NCBI RefSeq assembly: GCF_003865135.1
Contig: NZ_BHZC01000001.1
Coordinates: 6,696,001-6,760,000, forward strand
Length of the DNA: 64,000 bases
Direction of reading: 5' to 3'
From: Streptomyces chrestomyceticus JCM 4735
Lineage (GTDB): Bacteria; Actinomycetota; Actinomycetes; Streptomycetales; Streptomycetaceae
The notes below the pieces were generated by a model. That model was given only the letters and a program-made list of their open reading frames with translations. It searched no databases and was not told where the DNA came from. Position 1 is the stretch's first letter, and each line of letters opens with the position of its first letter. Below, in pieces: positions 26,961-34,612 of the stretch. The translations under genes were made by a program, and so were the position numbers.

Positions 26961-28280
26961 ATGACGGACCCCGGCACCGGTACGACGGAGCCCCAGGACA
27001 GCGTTCCGATAGCCGAGCGGGACGTGGCGGCGCCGCCCGCCGCGTCCCGCCGTACCAGCCTGCTGGTCACCCTCGTCCTCGGTGGCCTGACCGCGGTGCC
27101 CCCGCTCTCCATGGACATGTACCTGCCGGCCCTGCCGGAGGTCACCGAAGCGCTGCACAGCCCGGCCGCCACCGTCCAGCTCACCCTGACCACTTGCCTC
27201 GCGGGCATGGCCCTGGGGCAGATGGTCGTCGGCCCGATGAGCGACAAGTGGGGCCGCCGCCGGCCGCTGCTCGCCGGCATGGTGATCTACGTGATCGCCA
27301 CCGCGCTGTGCGCCCTGGCCACCAACGCCGAGCTGCTCATCGCCTTCCGCCTGCTCCAGGGCCTGGCGGGCGCGGCCGGCATCGTCATCGCGCGGGCCGT
27401 GGTGCGCGACCTGTACGACGGCGTGGCGATGGCCCGGTTCTTCTCCACCCTGATGCTGATCTCCGGCGTCGCCCCCGTCGTCGCGCCGCTGATCGGCGGG
27501 CAGATCCTCCAGGTCACCGACTGGCGCGGCGTCTTCGTCGTGCTCACCGTCGTCGGCGTGCTGCTCACCCTGCTGGTCTGGCGCCGTCTGCATGAGACGC
27601 TGCCGCCCGAGCGGCGGCACTCCGGCGGCCTCGGCGAGGCCCTGCACACCATGCGCGGCCTGCTCGCCGACCGCGCCTTCTCCGGCTACCTGATCGTCGG
27701 CGCGTTCGCCTTCGCCGCGCTGTTCGCGTACATCTCGGCCTCGCCGTTCGTGATCCAGGAGATCTACGGCGCCTCCCCGCAGACCTTCAGCCTGCTGTTC
27801 GGCGTCAACTCCGTGGGGCTGGTCCTGGTCGGCCAGATCAACGGCAAGGTGCTGGTCGGACGGGTCAGCCTGGACGTGGTGCTGGGCATCGGGCTGGGCC
27901 TGATCACGGCCGCCGCGACCGTGCTGCTGCTGATGGCCGGCGGTGTCTTCGGCGACGTCGGGCTGTGGCCGATGGCCGCCGGACTGTTCGTCCTGATGTC
28001 CGCGATGGGCCTGGTCATGCCGTCGGCCAACACCAAGGCGCTGCTGCGCTCGGGGCACGCGGCGGGCTCCGCCTCGGCGCTGCTGGGCACCTCCACCTTC
28101 CTGCTCGGCTCCGTCGCCTCGCCGCTGGTCGGCATCGCGGGCGAGCACACCGCCGTACCGATGGCCGTGGTCCAGCTCTCCTGCGGCGTACTGGCGCTGC
28201 TGAGCTTCCTGGGAATGTGCCGCCCGTGGCAGCGTAGGGAGGAGACCGCCACCGGGACCGGCGAGAGGACCAAACTCTGA
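26961..28280 (+). CDS. Bcr/CflA-type MFS multidrug exporter
   Basis: A 439-residue, 12-helix transporter. ATG 26961 is chosen because GGAG lies six bases upstream; two earlier in-frame ATGs have no such site. It has the DHA1 subfamily motif around SMDMYLPALPEV in helix 1 and the loop 2-3 signature GPMSDKWGRRRPLLAG. Bcr/CflA pumps expel bicyclomycin, chloramphenicol or similar compounds by proton antiport. The stop overlaps the start of the serine hydrolase gene, so the two are coupled. Confidence 0.92.
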   Translation: MTDPGTGTTEPQDSVPIAERDVAAPPAASRRTSLLVTLVLGGLTAVPPLSMDMYLPALPEVTEALHSPAATVQLTLTTCLAGMALGQMVVGPMSDKWGRRRPLLAGMVIYVIATALCALATNAELLIAFRLLQGLAGAAGIVIARAVVRDLYDGVAMARFFSTLMLISGVAPVVAPLIGGQILQVTDWRGVFVVLTVVGVLLTLLVWRRLHETLPPERRHSGGLGEALHTMRGLLADRAFSGYLIVGAFAFAALFAYISASPFVIQEIYGASPQTFSLLFGVNSVGLVLVGQINGKVLVGRVSLDVVLGIGLGLITAAATVLLLMAGGVFGDVGLWPMAAGLFVLMSAMGLVMPSANTKALLRSGHAAGSASALLGTSTFLLGSVASPLVGIAGEHTAVPMAVVQLSCGVLALLSFLGMCRPWQRREETATGTGERTKL

Positions 28281-29482
28281 ACGCGACCGGACTGCGACAC
28301 GGCACCCCCGCCGCCGCGGGGCTGGACCCCGCCTGGATGCGGCGCCTGGTCCACGGGGTGCGGGAGGCGACCGAGGGGCCCGCGCCCTGGTGCGCGGGTG
28401 CCGTGGTGCTCGCCGGGCGCGGCCCGGTGGTCGCCGCCGAGGAGGCGGCGGGCTGGGCGCTGCGCTACGCGGGGTACGACCCCGAGGGCGACCGGGGGGT
28501 GGAGCTGCCCCGGGAGCACCGGGAGCCGATGCGCGTCGGCACCGTCTTCGACCTGGCCTCGCTGACCAAGCTGTGCACCGCGATCGTGGCGGTCCAGCAG
28601 GCCGAGCGGGGCCGGCTGGACCTGGACGCCGCGGCCGGCCGCTGGCTGCCCGGCTTCGCCGCCGGCATCACCGTCCGCGGCCTGCTCACCCACACCTCGG
28701 GCCTGCGCCCGGAGCTGCCGTTCTACGAGCGCCGGGGGCGCGCGGCCCAACTGGAGCTGCTGTGGGAGGAAGCGGCGGCGCCCGCCACGCCGCCCGGCAG
28801 CACGTACCGCTACTCCGACCTCAACCTCATCGCCCTCCAGCTCATCCTGGAACGGCTCACCGGCCTGCGCCTCGACGCCCTCGTGGCGCGCGGGATCACC
28901 GGCCCGCTGGGCATGTCCAGCACGGCGTACGGGCCGCTGGCCCCGGCGGGCGTGGCCGCGACCGAGGACCAGCGGCGGCCGTGGGCCAAGGCCGACCGGG
29001 GCATGGTGCGCGGCGCGGTGCACGACGAGAACGCGTGGGCGCTGGGCGGCGTCGCCGGGCACGCGGGCCTGTTCTCGACGGCGCAGGATCTGGCGGTGCT
29101 GTGCCGGACGCTGCTCTGCGGTGGCGCGTACGGCCGGGAGCGCATCCTCAGCGCGGAGTCGGTGGCGCTGCTGCTGGACCCGCCGGGCCTCGGCTTCGGC
29201 GTGGACCAGCCGTACTTCATGGGCGAGCTGGCGGGGCGTGGCGCGGCCGGGCACACCGGGTTCACCGGCACGAGCCTGGTGCTGGACCGGGCGACCGACA
29301 CGTTCCTGGTGCTGCTGGCCAACACCGTCCACCCGCGGCGGCGCGAGGCGGGCAGCGCGCCGCGGGCGGCCGCCGCGACCCGGCTGGCGCGGGCGGTACG
29401 GGCCGGCGGCGGACCGCCGGGCGCCGGACGGGGCGGCCCGGGGCGGCTCCCGGCCGGTCCGGGGCGTACCGGCCCGCCGTGA
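28277..29482 (+). CDS. Beta-lactamase-family serine hydrolase, probable CTG start
   Basis: A penicillin-binding-protein-like hydrolase with the three active-site motifs: SLTK in DLASLTKLCTAIVA, YSD in STYRYSDLNLIAL, and HTG in GHTGFTG. No signal peptide is visible, so it is likely a cytoplasmic esterase or amidase rather than a true beta-lactamase. The conserved N-terminal stretch LRHGTPAAAGLDPAWM lies before the first ATG (28337); the only suitably placed start is CTG 28277, overlapping the upstream stop as CTGA with GAGAGG eight bases before it. That gives 401 residues. The last 50 residues are a Gly/Pro/Arg tail of low complexity. Confidence 0.85.
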   Translation: MNATGLRHGTPAAAGLDPAWMRRLVHGVREATEGPAPWCAGAVVLAGRGPVVAAEEAAGWALRYAGYDPEGDRGVELPREHREPMRVGTVFDLASLTKLCTAIVAVQQAERGRLDLDAAAGRWLPGFAAGITVRGLLTHTSGLRPELPFYERRGRAAQLELLWEEAAAPATPPGSTYRYSDLNLIALQLILERLTGLRLDALVARGITGPLGMSSTAYGPLAPAGVAATEDQRRPWAKADRGMVRGAVHDENAWALGGVAGHAGLFSTAQDLAVLCRTLLCGGAYGRERILSAESVALLLDPPGLGFGVDQPYFMGELAGRGAAGHTGFTGTSLVLDRATDTFLVLLANTVHPRRREAGSAPRAAAATRLARAVRAGGGPPGAGRGGPGRLPAGPGRTGPP

Positions 29483-29524
29483 GACGGGTCCGGGCGACCG
29501 CCGAAGCCCCGTAAAATGGCCGGA

Positions 29525-30499
29525 ATGCACGACGAACTGCGCGCCGCACTGGCCGGCCTGCTCGACGGCCTGCCGCCCACGCAGGCCGCGCGGGCCGTCG
29601 ACCGGCTGATCGCCAACTACCGGGGCCGGACACCGACCGACGCCCCGGTCCTCAGGGACCGCGCGGATGTCGCCGCGTACGCCGCCTACCGGATGCCCGC
29701 GACCTTCGAGGCCGTACGGCACGCGCTGGACGCCTTCGCGGCACGGCTGCCGGACTGGGCACCCGCCTCCCACGTGGACATCGGCGGCGGCACCGGCGCT
29801 GCGACCTGGGCGGTCGCGGCCACCTGGGACGGCCACCGCACGACCGTGTACGACTGGGCCGAACCGGCGCTGGAGCTGGGCCGCGAGCTGGCCGACGGCG
29901 TCCTGCCGGACACCGACTGGCAGCGCCGGGTCATCGGCGCGGGCATGACGGTCCCGGAGGGCACGGACCTGGTCACCGTCTCGTACGTGCTCGGCGAGCT
30001 GCGCCCGGAGGACCGCCGCGCGGTCGTCACGGCGGCGGCCGGCGCACGGGCCGCCGTACTGATCGAACCCGGCACCCCGGACGGCTACCTGCGCATCCGC
30101 GAGGCCCGTGAGCAGTTGACCGACGCCGGTCTGCGGGTCGTCGCGCCCTGCCCGCACAGCGGGATGTGCCCGATCGTGCCGGGCGAGGACTGGTGCCACA
30201 TGGCCGCCCGGGTGACCCGCTCCTCGCTGCACCGCCAGGTCAAGGGCGGCTCGCTGCCGTACGAGGACGAGAAGTTCAGCTATGTCGCGGCGGTGCGGCC
30301 GGACGCGGTGGACGGCGCGGCGGCCGTCCCCGCCCCGGCGCGGATCGTCCGCAAGCCCCAGCTCCGCAAGGGGCAGGTCCTGCTGGACCTGTGCACGGAG
30401 GAGGGGCTGCGGCGCGACACGGTCACCAAGCGGCACGGCGACCGCTACAAGGCGGGCCGGGACGCTGAATGGGGCGACGCCTGGGAGCGGCCGGCCTGA
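29525..30499 (+). CDS. Rsm22-like small-subunit rRNA methyltransferase-family protein
   Basis: A 324-residue protein with a SAM domain (HVDIGGGTGAATWAVAATWD, VSYVLGELRPEDRR) and the family's Cys cluster CPHSGMCPI...DWCH, which in mitochondrial Rsm22 relatives binds an Fe-S cluster or zinc. The C-terminus contains KPQLRKGQVLLDLCTEEGL. Mitochondrial members assist small-subunit assembly; bacterial function is inferred. The ATG at 29525 follows TAAAAT (29512-29517) by seven bases with no ribosome site, so the message is probably leaderless; the ATG at 29516 falls inside this box. Confidence 0.87.
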   Translation: MHDELRAALAGLLDGLPPTQAARAVDRLIANYRGRTPTDAPVLRDRADVAAYAAYRMPATFEAVRHALDAFAARLPDWAPASHVDIGGGTGAATWAVAATWDGHRTTVYDWAEPALELGRELADGVLPDTDWQRRVIGAGMTVPEGTDLVTVSYVLGELRPEDRRAVVTAAAGARAAVLIEPGTPDGYLRIREAREQLTDAGLRVVAPCPHSGMCPIVPGEDWCHMAARVTRSSLHRQVKGGSLPYEDEKFSYVAAVRPDAVDGAAAVPAPARIVRKPQLRKGQVLLDLCTEEGLRRDTVTKRHGDRYKAGRDAEWGDAWERPA

Positions 30500-30526
30500 C
30501 GGGCGGCCCGGGCGTCAGGCCGGCCG
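30488..30526. terminator. 14-bp perfect hairpin containing both stop codons of convergent genes
   Basis: CGGCCGGCCTGACG (30488-30501) is the exact complement of CGTCAGGCCGGCCG (30513-30526) across an 11-base loop. Each arm encodes the final Arg-Pro-Ala-stop of one of the two converging genes (Rsm22-like and DDAH-like), so the structure lies within both transcripts. Confidence 0.8.
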
Positions 30527-31345
30527 TAGCTCCTGCGTGCAGCACTTGACGCTGCCGCCGCCCTTGAGCAGTTCGGTCAGGTCCAGGCCGATGGGCTCGT
30601 ACCCGCGCTCGCGCAGCGGCGCGAAGAGCCCCACCGCGGCCTGCGGCAGCAGGACGTGCCGCCCGTCGCTGACCGCGTTCAGCCCGCACGCCTCCGCGTC
30701 CGCGTGCGTGGCGATCAGGGCGTCCGGGAAGAGCCGGGCCAGCACGGCCCGGCTGCCCGCCGAGAAGGCGCCCGGGTAGTACATGACCTCGGAGTCCGTC
30801 GCGTCGTCCAGCACGCACAGGGCCATGTCGAGGTGGTAGTAGCGCGGGTCGACCAGGTCCAGGCCGATCACCGGGCGGCCGAAGTACTCCTGCGCCTCGG
30901 CGTGCGACAGCGGGCTGCTGCGGAAGCCGCGCCCGGCCAGCAGCCAGGACGCGGTGACCGCGAAGTCGCCCTCCGCCTCGTTGACGTTCTCCGGCTCGCG
31001 GACCTCGGTGAAGCCGTGCTCCCGGAACCACGCGGCGTGCACGGCGGCCTCGCCGCGGCGCTCCTCGAAGGCGAACCGCGCGCCGAGCACCCGGCCGTCC
31101 ACGACGGTGGCGCCGTTCGCGGTGTAGACCATGTCCGGCAGGTCGGGGCGGGGCCGCAGCTCCTCGACGGTGTGGCCGAGCGCGCGGTAGCGGTCGCGCA
31201 GCACCTCCCACTGGGCCAGCGCCAGCGGCAGATCGACGGGTTTGTCCGGGTCCATCCAGGGGTTGATGGAGTAGCTGACCTTGAAGTGGGCCGGCGGGCA
31301 CATCAGGTAGCGCCGGATCCGGGCGCTGCGTCGGGCTGTACGCAA
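30515..31345 (-). CDS. Dimethylarginine dimethylaminohydrolase / amidinotransferase-family enzyme
   Basis: A 276-residue guanidino-group-modifying enzyme. The active-site elements are MVYTANGATVVDGR, EAEGDFAVT, YYHLDMALCVLDD and the C-terminal GGGSVKCCTQEL with the nucleophilic Cys. DDAH enzymes hydrolyse methylated arginine to citrulline and methylamine; ornithine or arginine chemistry is the alternative. The TTG at 31345 is preceded by GAGGAG at six bases. An ATG 14 codons further (MCPPAHFKVSYS) is the other option. The ribosome site lies in one arm of a 15-bp inverted repeat, suggesting translational control. Confidence 0.87.
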   Translation of the reverse strand: MRTARRSARIRRYLMCPPAHFKVSYSINPWMDPDKPVDLPLALAQWEVLRDRYRALGHTVEELRPRPDLPDMVYTANGATVVDGRVLGARFAFEERRGEAAVHAAWFREHGFTEVREPENVNEAEGDFAVTASWLLAGRGFRSSPLSHAEAQEYFGRPVIGLDLVDPRYYHLDMALCVLDDATDSEVMYYPGAFSAGSRAVLARLFPDALIATHADAEACGLNAVSDGRHVLLPQAAVGLFAPLRERGYEPIGLDLTELLKGGGSVKCCTQELRPA

Positions 31346-31349
31346 GGAA

Positions 31350-31421
31350 GGCTCCTCACGGTGGTGGGACGCGGAGGCGTACGAGGTGGGTACGCGCTCA
31401 AATGGTCCACCGTGAGGAGCC
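31350..31421 (-). promoter_or_regulatory. 15-bp inverted repeat that could mask the DDAH ribosome site
   Basis: GGCTCCTCACGGTGG (31350-31364) and CCACCGTGAGGAGCC (31407-31421) are perfect complements, 42 bases apart. In a minus-strand transcript starting upstream of 31421, the first arm would pair with the second, which contains the GAGGAG of the DDAH-like gene, six bases before its TTG. If transcription starts inside the loop, the pair would instead be a DNA-level dyad. Confidence 0.6.
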
Positions 31422-31449
31422 GTTGCGCAGTGAGCCGATCGGGTGGTTT

Positions 31450-31638
31450 TCACCCCTGACGGGTTTCTCCGGCGCCGCGCTGTTCCTGGAGCCTGCGCAG
31501 CAGCGCGCGCCGCTGCGCCATCGGGTCGGTGCCGCCGCCCACGCCGTTGCCGCCCCGGCCGCCGCGCAGCGCGCCGCGGGAGAGCTTGCTGCGGGTGCCG
31601 CCGACGCCGAGCATGTTGCCCGCGCTTCCCTTGCTCAT
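31450..31638 (-). CDS. Small basic DUF6243-type protein, 62 aa
   Basis: The ATG at 31638 follows GAAGGAG. The product starts SKGSAGNMLGVGGTRSKLS and is Gly/Arg-rich, ending in a helix QRRALLRRLQEQRG. I place it in the small Streptomyces family DUF6243 from memory of the N-terminus; no function is known. It is divergent from the TetR regulator, and its promoter (TTGACA at 31723-31718, CAGACT at 31700-31695, minus strand) contains a TetR-type operator in its spacer, so it is the likely regulated target. Confidence 0.75.
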   Translation of the reverse strand: MSKGSAGNMLGVGGTRSKLSRGALRGGRGGNGVGGGTDPMAQRRALLRRLQEQRGAGETRQG

Positions 31639-31667
31639 GGGGTCGTCTCCTTCGTCCGCCGATAAAA

Positions 31668-31737
31668 CGAGACGGTTCGTCTCGCTCGTTGTCGAGTCTG
31701 GGCGAGACGCTCCGTCTTGTCAAGACGATACGTCTCG
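31668..31737. promoter_or_regulatory. Three TetR-type operators between the DUF6243 and tetR genes
   Basis: Three 17-bp sites of the form C-RAGACG-NNN-CGTCTY-G: 31668-31684 (perfect, CGAGACG-GTT-CGTCTCG), 31703-31719 (GAGACG-CTC-CGTCTT) and 31721-31737 (AAGACG-ATA-CGTCTC). Sites 2 and 3 are 18 bp apart centre to centre. Site 2 lies between the -35 and -10 of the minus-strand promoter and site 3 covers the -35 region of the tetR promoter. Confidence 0.8.
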
Positions 31738-31762
31738 CCTCACCTGTCGGTAGACTCCGGGC

Positions 31763-32365
31763 ATGGCCAACAAGACGGCGCCCGACGCCTCCCGCCGCAG
31801 CGAACGCTCCCGCCGCGCCATCTTCGACGCGGCCCTCTCCCTCGTCGGGGAGGTCGGCTACGACAAGCTCACGATCGAGGGCATCGCCTCCCGCGCCGGT
31901 GTCGGCAAGCAGACGATCTACCGCTGGTGGCCCTCCAAGGCCGCCGTCCTGCTGGACGCCTTCACCCAGGACGTCGAGGGGTACGAGGCCGGGCTGCCGG
32001 ACACCGGCGACCTCGCCGCCGACCTCAAGTTCGTCCTGCGGGCCACCGCCGACGAATTCAACGACGAGAAGTGGCAGGCCCCCTACCGCGCCCTCGCGGC
32101 GGCCGGCGCGAACGACGCGGAGCTGTCGGCGCGCTTCGTCGAGCGGCTGCTGGAGCCCGGGATCGCGGTGTACGTGAACCGGATGCGGGCCGCCCAGGAG
32201 GCGGGCGAGATCGGGCCGGACGTGGACGTACGGGTGGCGGCCGAGATGGTGCTGAGCCCGTTCTCCCAGCGCTGGCTGATGCGCACCGGCGAGCTGACGT
32301 ACGCGTACGTGGACACGCTGGTCGACATGGTGCTCGCCGGGCTGCGGCCGCGCGCCTCCGCCTGA
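31763..32365 (+). CDS. TetR/AcrR-family repressor
   Basis: A 200-residue regulator. The helix-turn-helix is at residues about 15-60 (RRAIFDAALSLVGEVGYDKL, then GIASRAGVGKQTIYRWWPSK). The C-terminal ligand domain (residues 75-195) is of the TetR_C type with ADEFNDEKWQAPYRALAAAG. TAGACT at 31751-31756 sits six bases before the ATG, with no ribosome site, pointing to a leaderless message. Three operators upstream indicate autoregulation and control of the divergent gene. The inducer is unknown. Confidence 0.92.
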   Translation: MANKTAPDASRRSERSRRAIFDAALSLVGEVGYDKLTIEGIASRAGVGKQTIYRWWPSKAAVLLDAFTQDVEGYEAGLPDTGDLAADLKFVLRATADEFNDEKWQAPYRALAAAGANDAELSARFVERLLEPGIAVYVNRMRAAQEAGEIGPDVDVRVAAEMVLSPFSQRWLMRTGELTYAYVDTLVDMVLAGLRPRASA

Positions 32366-32593
32366 TCCGCGCCCGCGCCGGCCCGCCCGCGGGCGGCCCG
32401 CACTCCGGGATGAGGTGCCGGGATCGCCCAGGGGGCGTGAAAGGTAAAGGAAAGTGAACGAAGTGGGGTGGAAACCGACCGTATTGGTGGGATTCGCCCG
32501 TTCTCCGGTCCCCCCGGATCCGTACTCCGGTCACCCGAAGAGGAGGATGGTGGCAGCATTGATCCCAGACCACCGCTCGAAGTGAGGGGATAG

Positions 32594-33343
32594 ATGGAAC
32601 GCAAGAGCAGGTTCTCCCAGTGGCTTCGCCGGCCGAGGAGCGGTTCGGACGGCGGCGATACGGACACGGGATCGGCGGCCGCACAAGGCCGCGAGGACCT
32701 GCTGCTGGCGGTCGCCGACGCGGGTTTCCCGCTCGCCCCCGCCGCCCACCCCTCCGGCTACGGCTGTTCCTGCGAGCGCATCGGCTGTCCCACGCCCGGC
32801 CGGCACCCCGTCTCCTTCGGCTGGCAGACCGTCGCCAGCACCGACCGCGAGAAGGTCGCCGCCTGGGCGCGCGCCTATCCGCAGGCCAATTTCATCACCG
32901 CCACCGGCATCGCCCACGACGTGCTGGACGTCCCCGCCGAGGCGGGCCGCAGCGCCCTGGAGCGGCTGGAGGCGGCCGGCATCGAGGTCGGCCCGGTCGC
33001 GCTGAGCGGCGCGGCGCTCGGGCAGGGCCGGATGCTGTTCTTCACCGCCACCCGGGGCACCCCGGACGACGAGGACGAGTGGTGGCCCTGCGAGCTGGAC
33101 TGCCATCCGGAGACCATGGACGAGCATCCGGGCCTGCGCTGGCACTGCCGCGGCAGCTACGTCCTCCTGCCGCCCTCCCGCCTCCCCGGTGACCAGCCCG
33201 CGGTGTCCTGGCTGCGCGGCCCCGAGCGGCCGGTGCCGGACCCGCTGACGCTGCTGGAGTCGCTCACCGACGCCTGCGCCGCGTACGCGGACCAGCAGCC
33301 CGACCACGACCACGAAGCAGCCGCCTGGCCGATCGGCCGCTGA
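32594..33343 (+). CDS. Primase/polymerase-like (Prim-Pol) domain protein
   Basis: A 249-residue protein starting at ATG 32594 (GAGGGG upstream). The N-terminus is basic, then a region typical of the N-terminal domain of bifunctional DNA primase/polymerases appears: AVADAGFPLAPAAHPSGYGC, CERIGCPTPGRHPVSFGWQT and NFITATGIAHDVLDVPAEAG. The Cys-rich CSCERIGC segment and HPG motif fit, but the catalytic DxD is replaced by DVLDVP. No helicase or mobile-element gene is adjacent. Stand-alone copies like this are common in Streptomyces core regions, with unknown function. Confidence 0.8.
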   Translation: MERKSRFSQWLRRPRSGSDGGDTDTGSAAAQGREDLLLAVADAGFPLAPAAHPSGYGCSCERIGCPTPGRHPVSFGWQTVASTDREKVAAWARAYPQANFITATGIAHDVLDVPAEAGRSALERLEAAGIEVGPVALSGAALGQGRMLFFTATRGTPDDEDEWWPCELDCHPETMDEHPGLRWHCRGSYVLLPPSRLPGDQPAVSWLRGPERPVPDPLTLLESLTDACAAYADQQPDHDHEAAAWPIGR

Positions 33344-33400
33344 GGCCCGTCCCGCGGCCGGCGTCCCGTACGCCGTGCGCCCGTAGGCCGTGCGTTCCGC

Positions 33401-34378
33401 CTACAGCGACTTGGCGGAGGTCTTCGCCTCCAGCCGGTGCAGGACACCGACCTGCCCGGCCGCGCCCGCCGCCGGAACCTTCACCACCTGCTCCGACAGG
33501 GTCGTGAAGGTCATCCGGCTGGACGGCTTCGCCGGACCGTCCATGATCCCCTTCAGCTCCGGGCCGATGCTGATCCGCGACCCCGCGGAGACCGTCTTCT
33601 GCTGGTGGTAATAGGTCGAGAAGAAGACCAGCGCCCCGCCGTCCTTGGTGCGCAGCGCGACCGGCGCGTACGAGGACGCCTGGTCCTCGTACTGGATACG
33701 GGCGCCGGGCTGCCGCCCCTGCCGCTCGCGCAGCGCCCGCCACCGGTCGGTGTGCGGTCCCGGGGCGAAGGTGTCGCCCTTGCCGGTGTTCAGGTACGCC
33801 GCGTACGCCGCGCCCAGCTTGCCCGGCGCGATCTTCAGCCCGGAGTTCTCCGCGTCGGCCGGCACCACCTCGGCGAAGCCGTCCCGGTCCGTCTTGAACT
33901 GCGGGATCTCCTGGTCGGCCAGCGAGGACAGATAGCTGGCCTTCCACTTCGCGCCGACCGCGTCCCGGGTGAACACCAGGAACCACCGCGTGTTGTTGCG
34001 ATTGCTCACCGCGTCCGCCAGGAACACCTTCGGCCAGCCCGCCTGCTTCGGCACGGTGAACGTCGGGCTGGTCAGCTTCAGCGGCGGGAACTTGGGGTTG
34101 CCCTGCGGGCTGATCGCCTGCCCCGCCTTGGTGAGCGCCTGGTCGACGGCGAGCAGCGAGTCCGTCTCGTAGGTCGGGTTCACCTTCGGGTCCAGCTTGG
34201 TGTTGGACGTGTTGAAGCCGTCGACGAACTGCTGGAGCGCCGTGGCGGCCTCGTCCTTCGACACCGCCGGCAGCAGCTCCCGTTCGCCGTGCACGGTCAT
34301 GCACCCGCTCAGCGTCAGCAGCGCCGCGCTCGCGGCGGTCAGCGCTACGGGCACCCGGAACGGCGACCTGCGTGTCAT
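33401..34378 (-). CDS. Secreted lipoprotein of unknown function
   Basis: A 325-residue protein from ATG 34378, with AAGGAG ten bases upstream. The signal peptide ends in a lipobox (ALLTLSGC), so it is anchored to the outer face of the membrane. The mature part has no recognised domain, but includes WFLVFTRDAVGAKWKASYLS and YAPVALRTKDGGALVFFSTYYHQQ, reminiscent of NTF2- or PknH-sensor-like folds. It lies 234 bp downstream of the haem ABC transporter genes on the same strand and may be part of that region or independent. Confidence 0.8.
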   Translation of the reverse strand: MTRRSPFRVPVALTAASAALLTLSGCMTVHGERELLPAVSKDEAATALQQFVDGFNTSNTKLDPKVNPTYETDSLLAVDQALTKAGQAISPQGNPKFPPLKLTSPTFTVPKQAGWPKVFLADAVSNRNNTRWFLVFTRDAVGAKWKASYLSSLADQEIPQFKTDRDGFAEVVPADAENSGLKIAPGKLGAAYAAYLNTGKGDTFAPGPHTDRWRALRERQGRQPGARIQYEDQASSYAPVALRTKDGGALVFFSTYYHQQKTVSAGSRISIGPELKGIMDGPAKPSSRMTFTTLSEQVVKVPAAGAAGQVGVLHRLEAKTSAKSL

Positions 34379-34612
34379 GGGACTCGGGCTCCTTCGGGGC
34401 GACCGGGGCCGGGGCGGCCTGGGCGGCCGCCGGGGTGGCGAGATTCGGCGCAACCCTACCGGGGGCGGGGGAGCGGGCGGGCGCGGGGACCGGCAACAGC
34501 GTCCGCACCGTGACCTGGCGGACGCCCGGCCCCACCGGCCATTACGGGACGCAACGGCCGTGCCCGGACACGGCCGTGCCGGAACAGGGGCCGGGTCAGG
34601 ACACGGCCCGGG

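Noticed and set aside
27764..30436. 890-codon minus-strand open frame across the MFS, serine hydrolase and Rsm22-like genes
   Set aside because: Shadow of three real genes; no domain or ribosome site.
31296..31400. Leader peptide frame (GTG in the hairpin loop) ending as TGATG at the alternative DDAH start
   Set aside because: Third-codon positions are not GC-biased and it lacks a ribosome site; mentioned only within the hairpin finding.
32594..33343. Plasmid or phage replication gene (Prim-Pol domain)
   Set aside because: No helicase domain, replication origin or mobile genes nearby; stand-alone copies occur in Streptomyces core regions.
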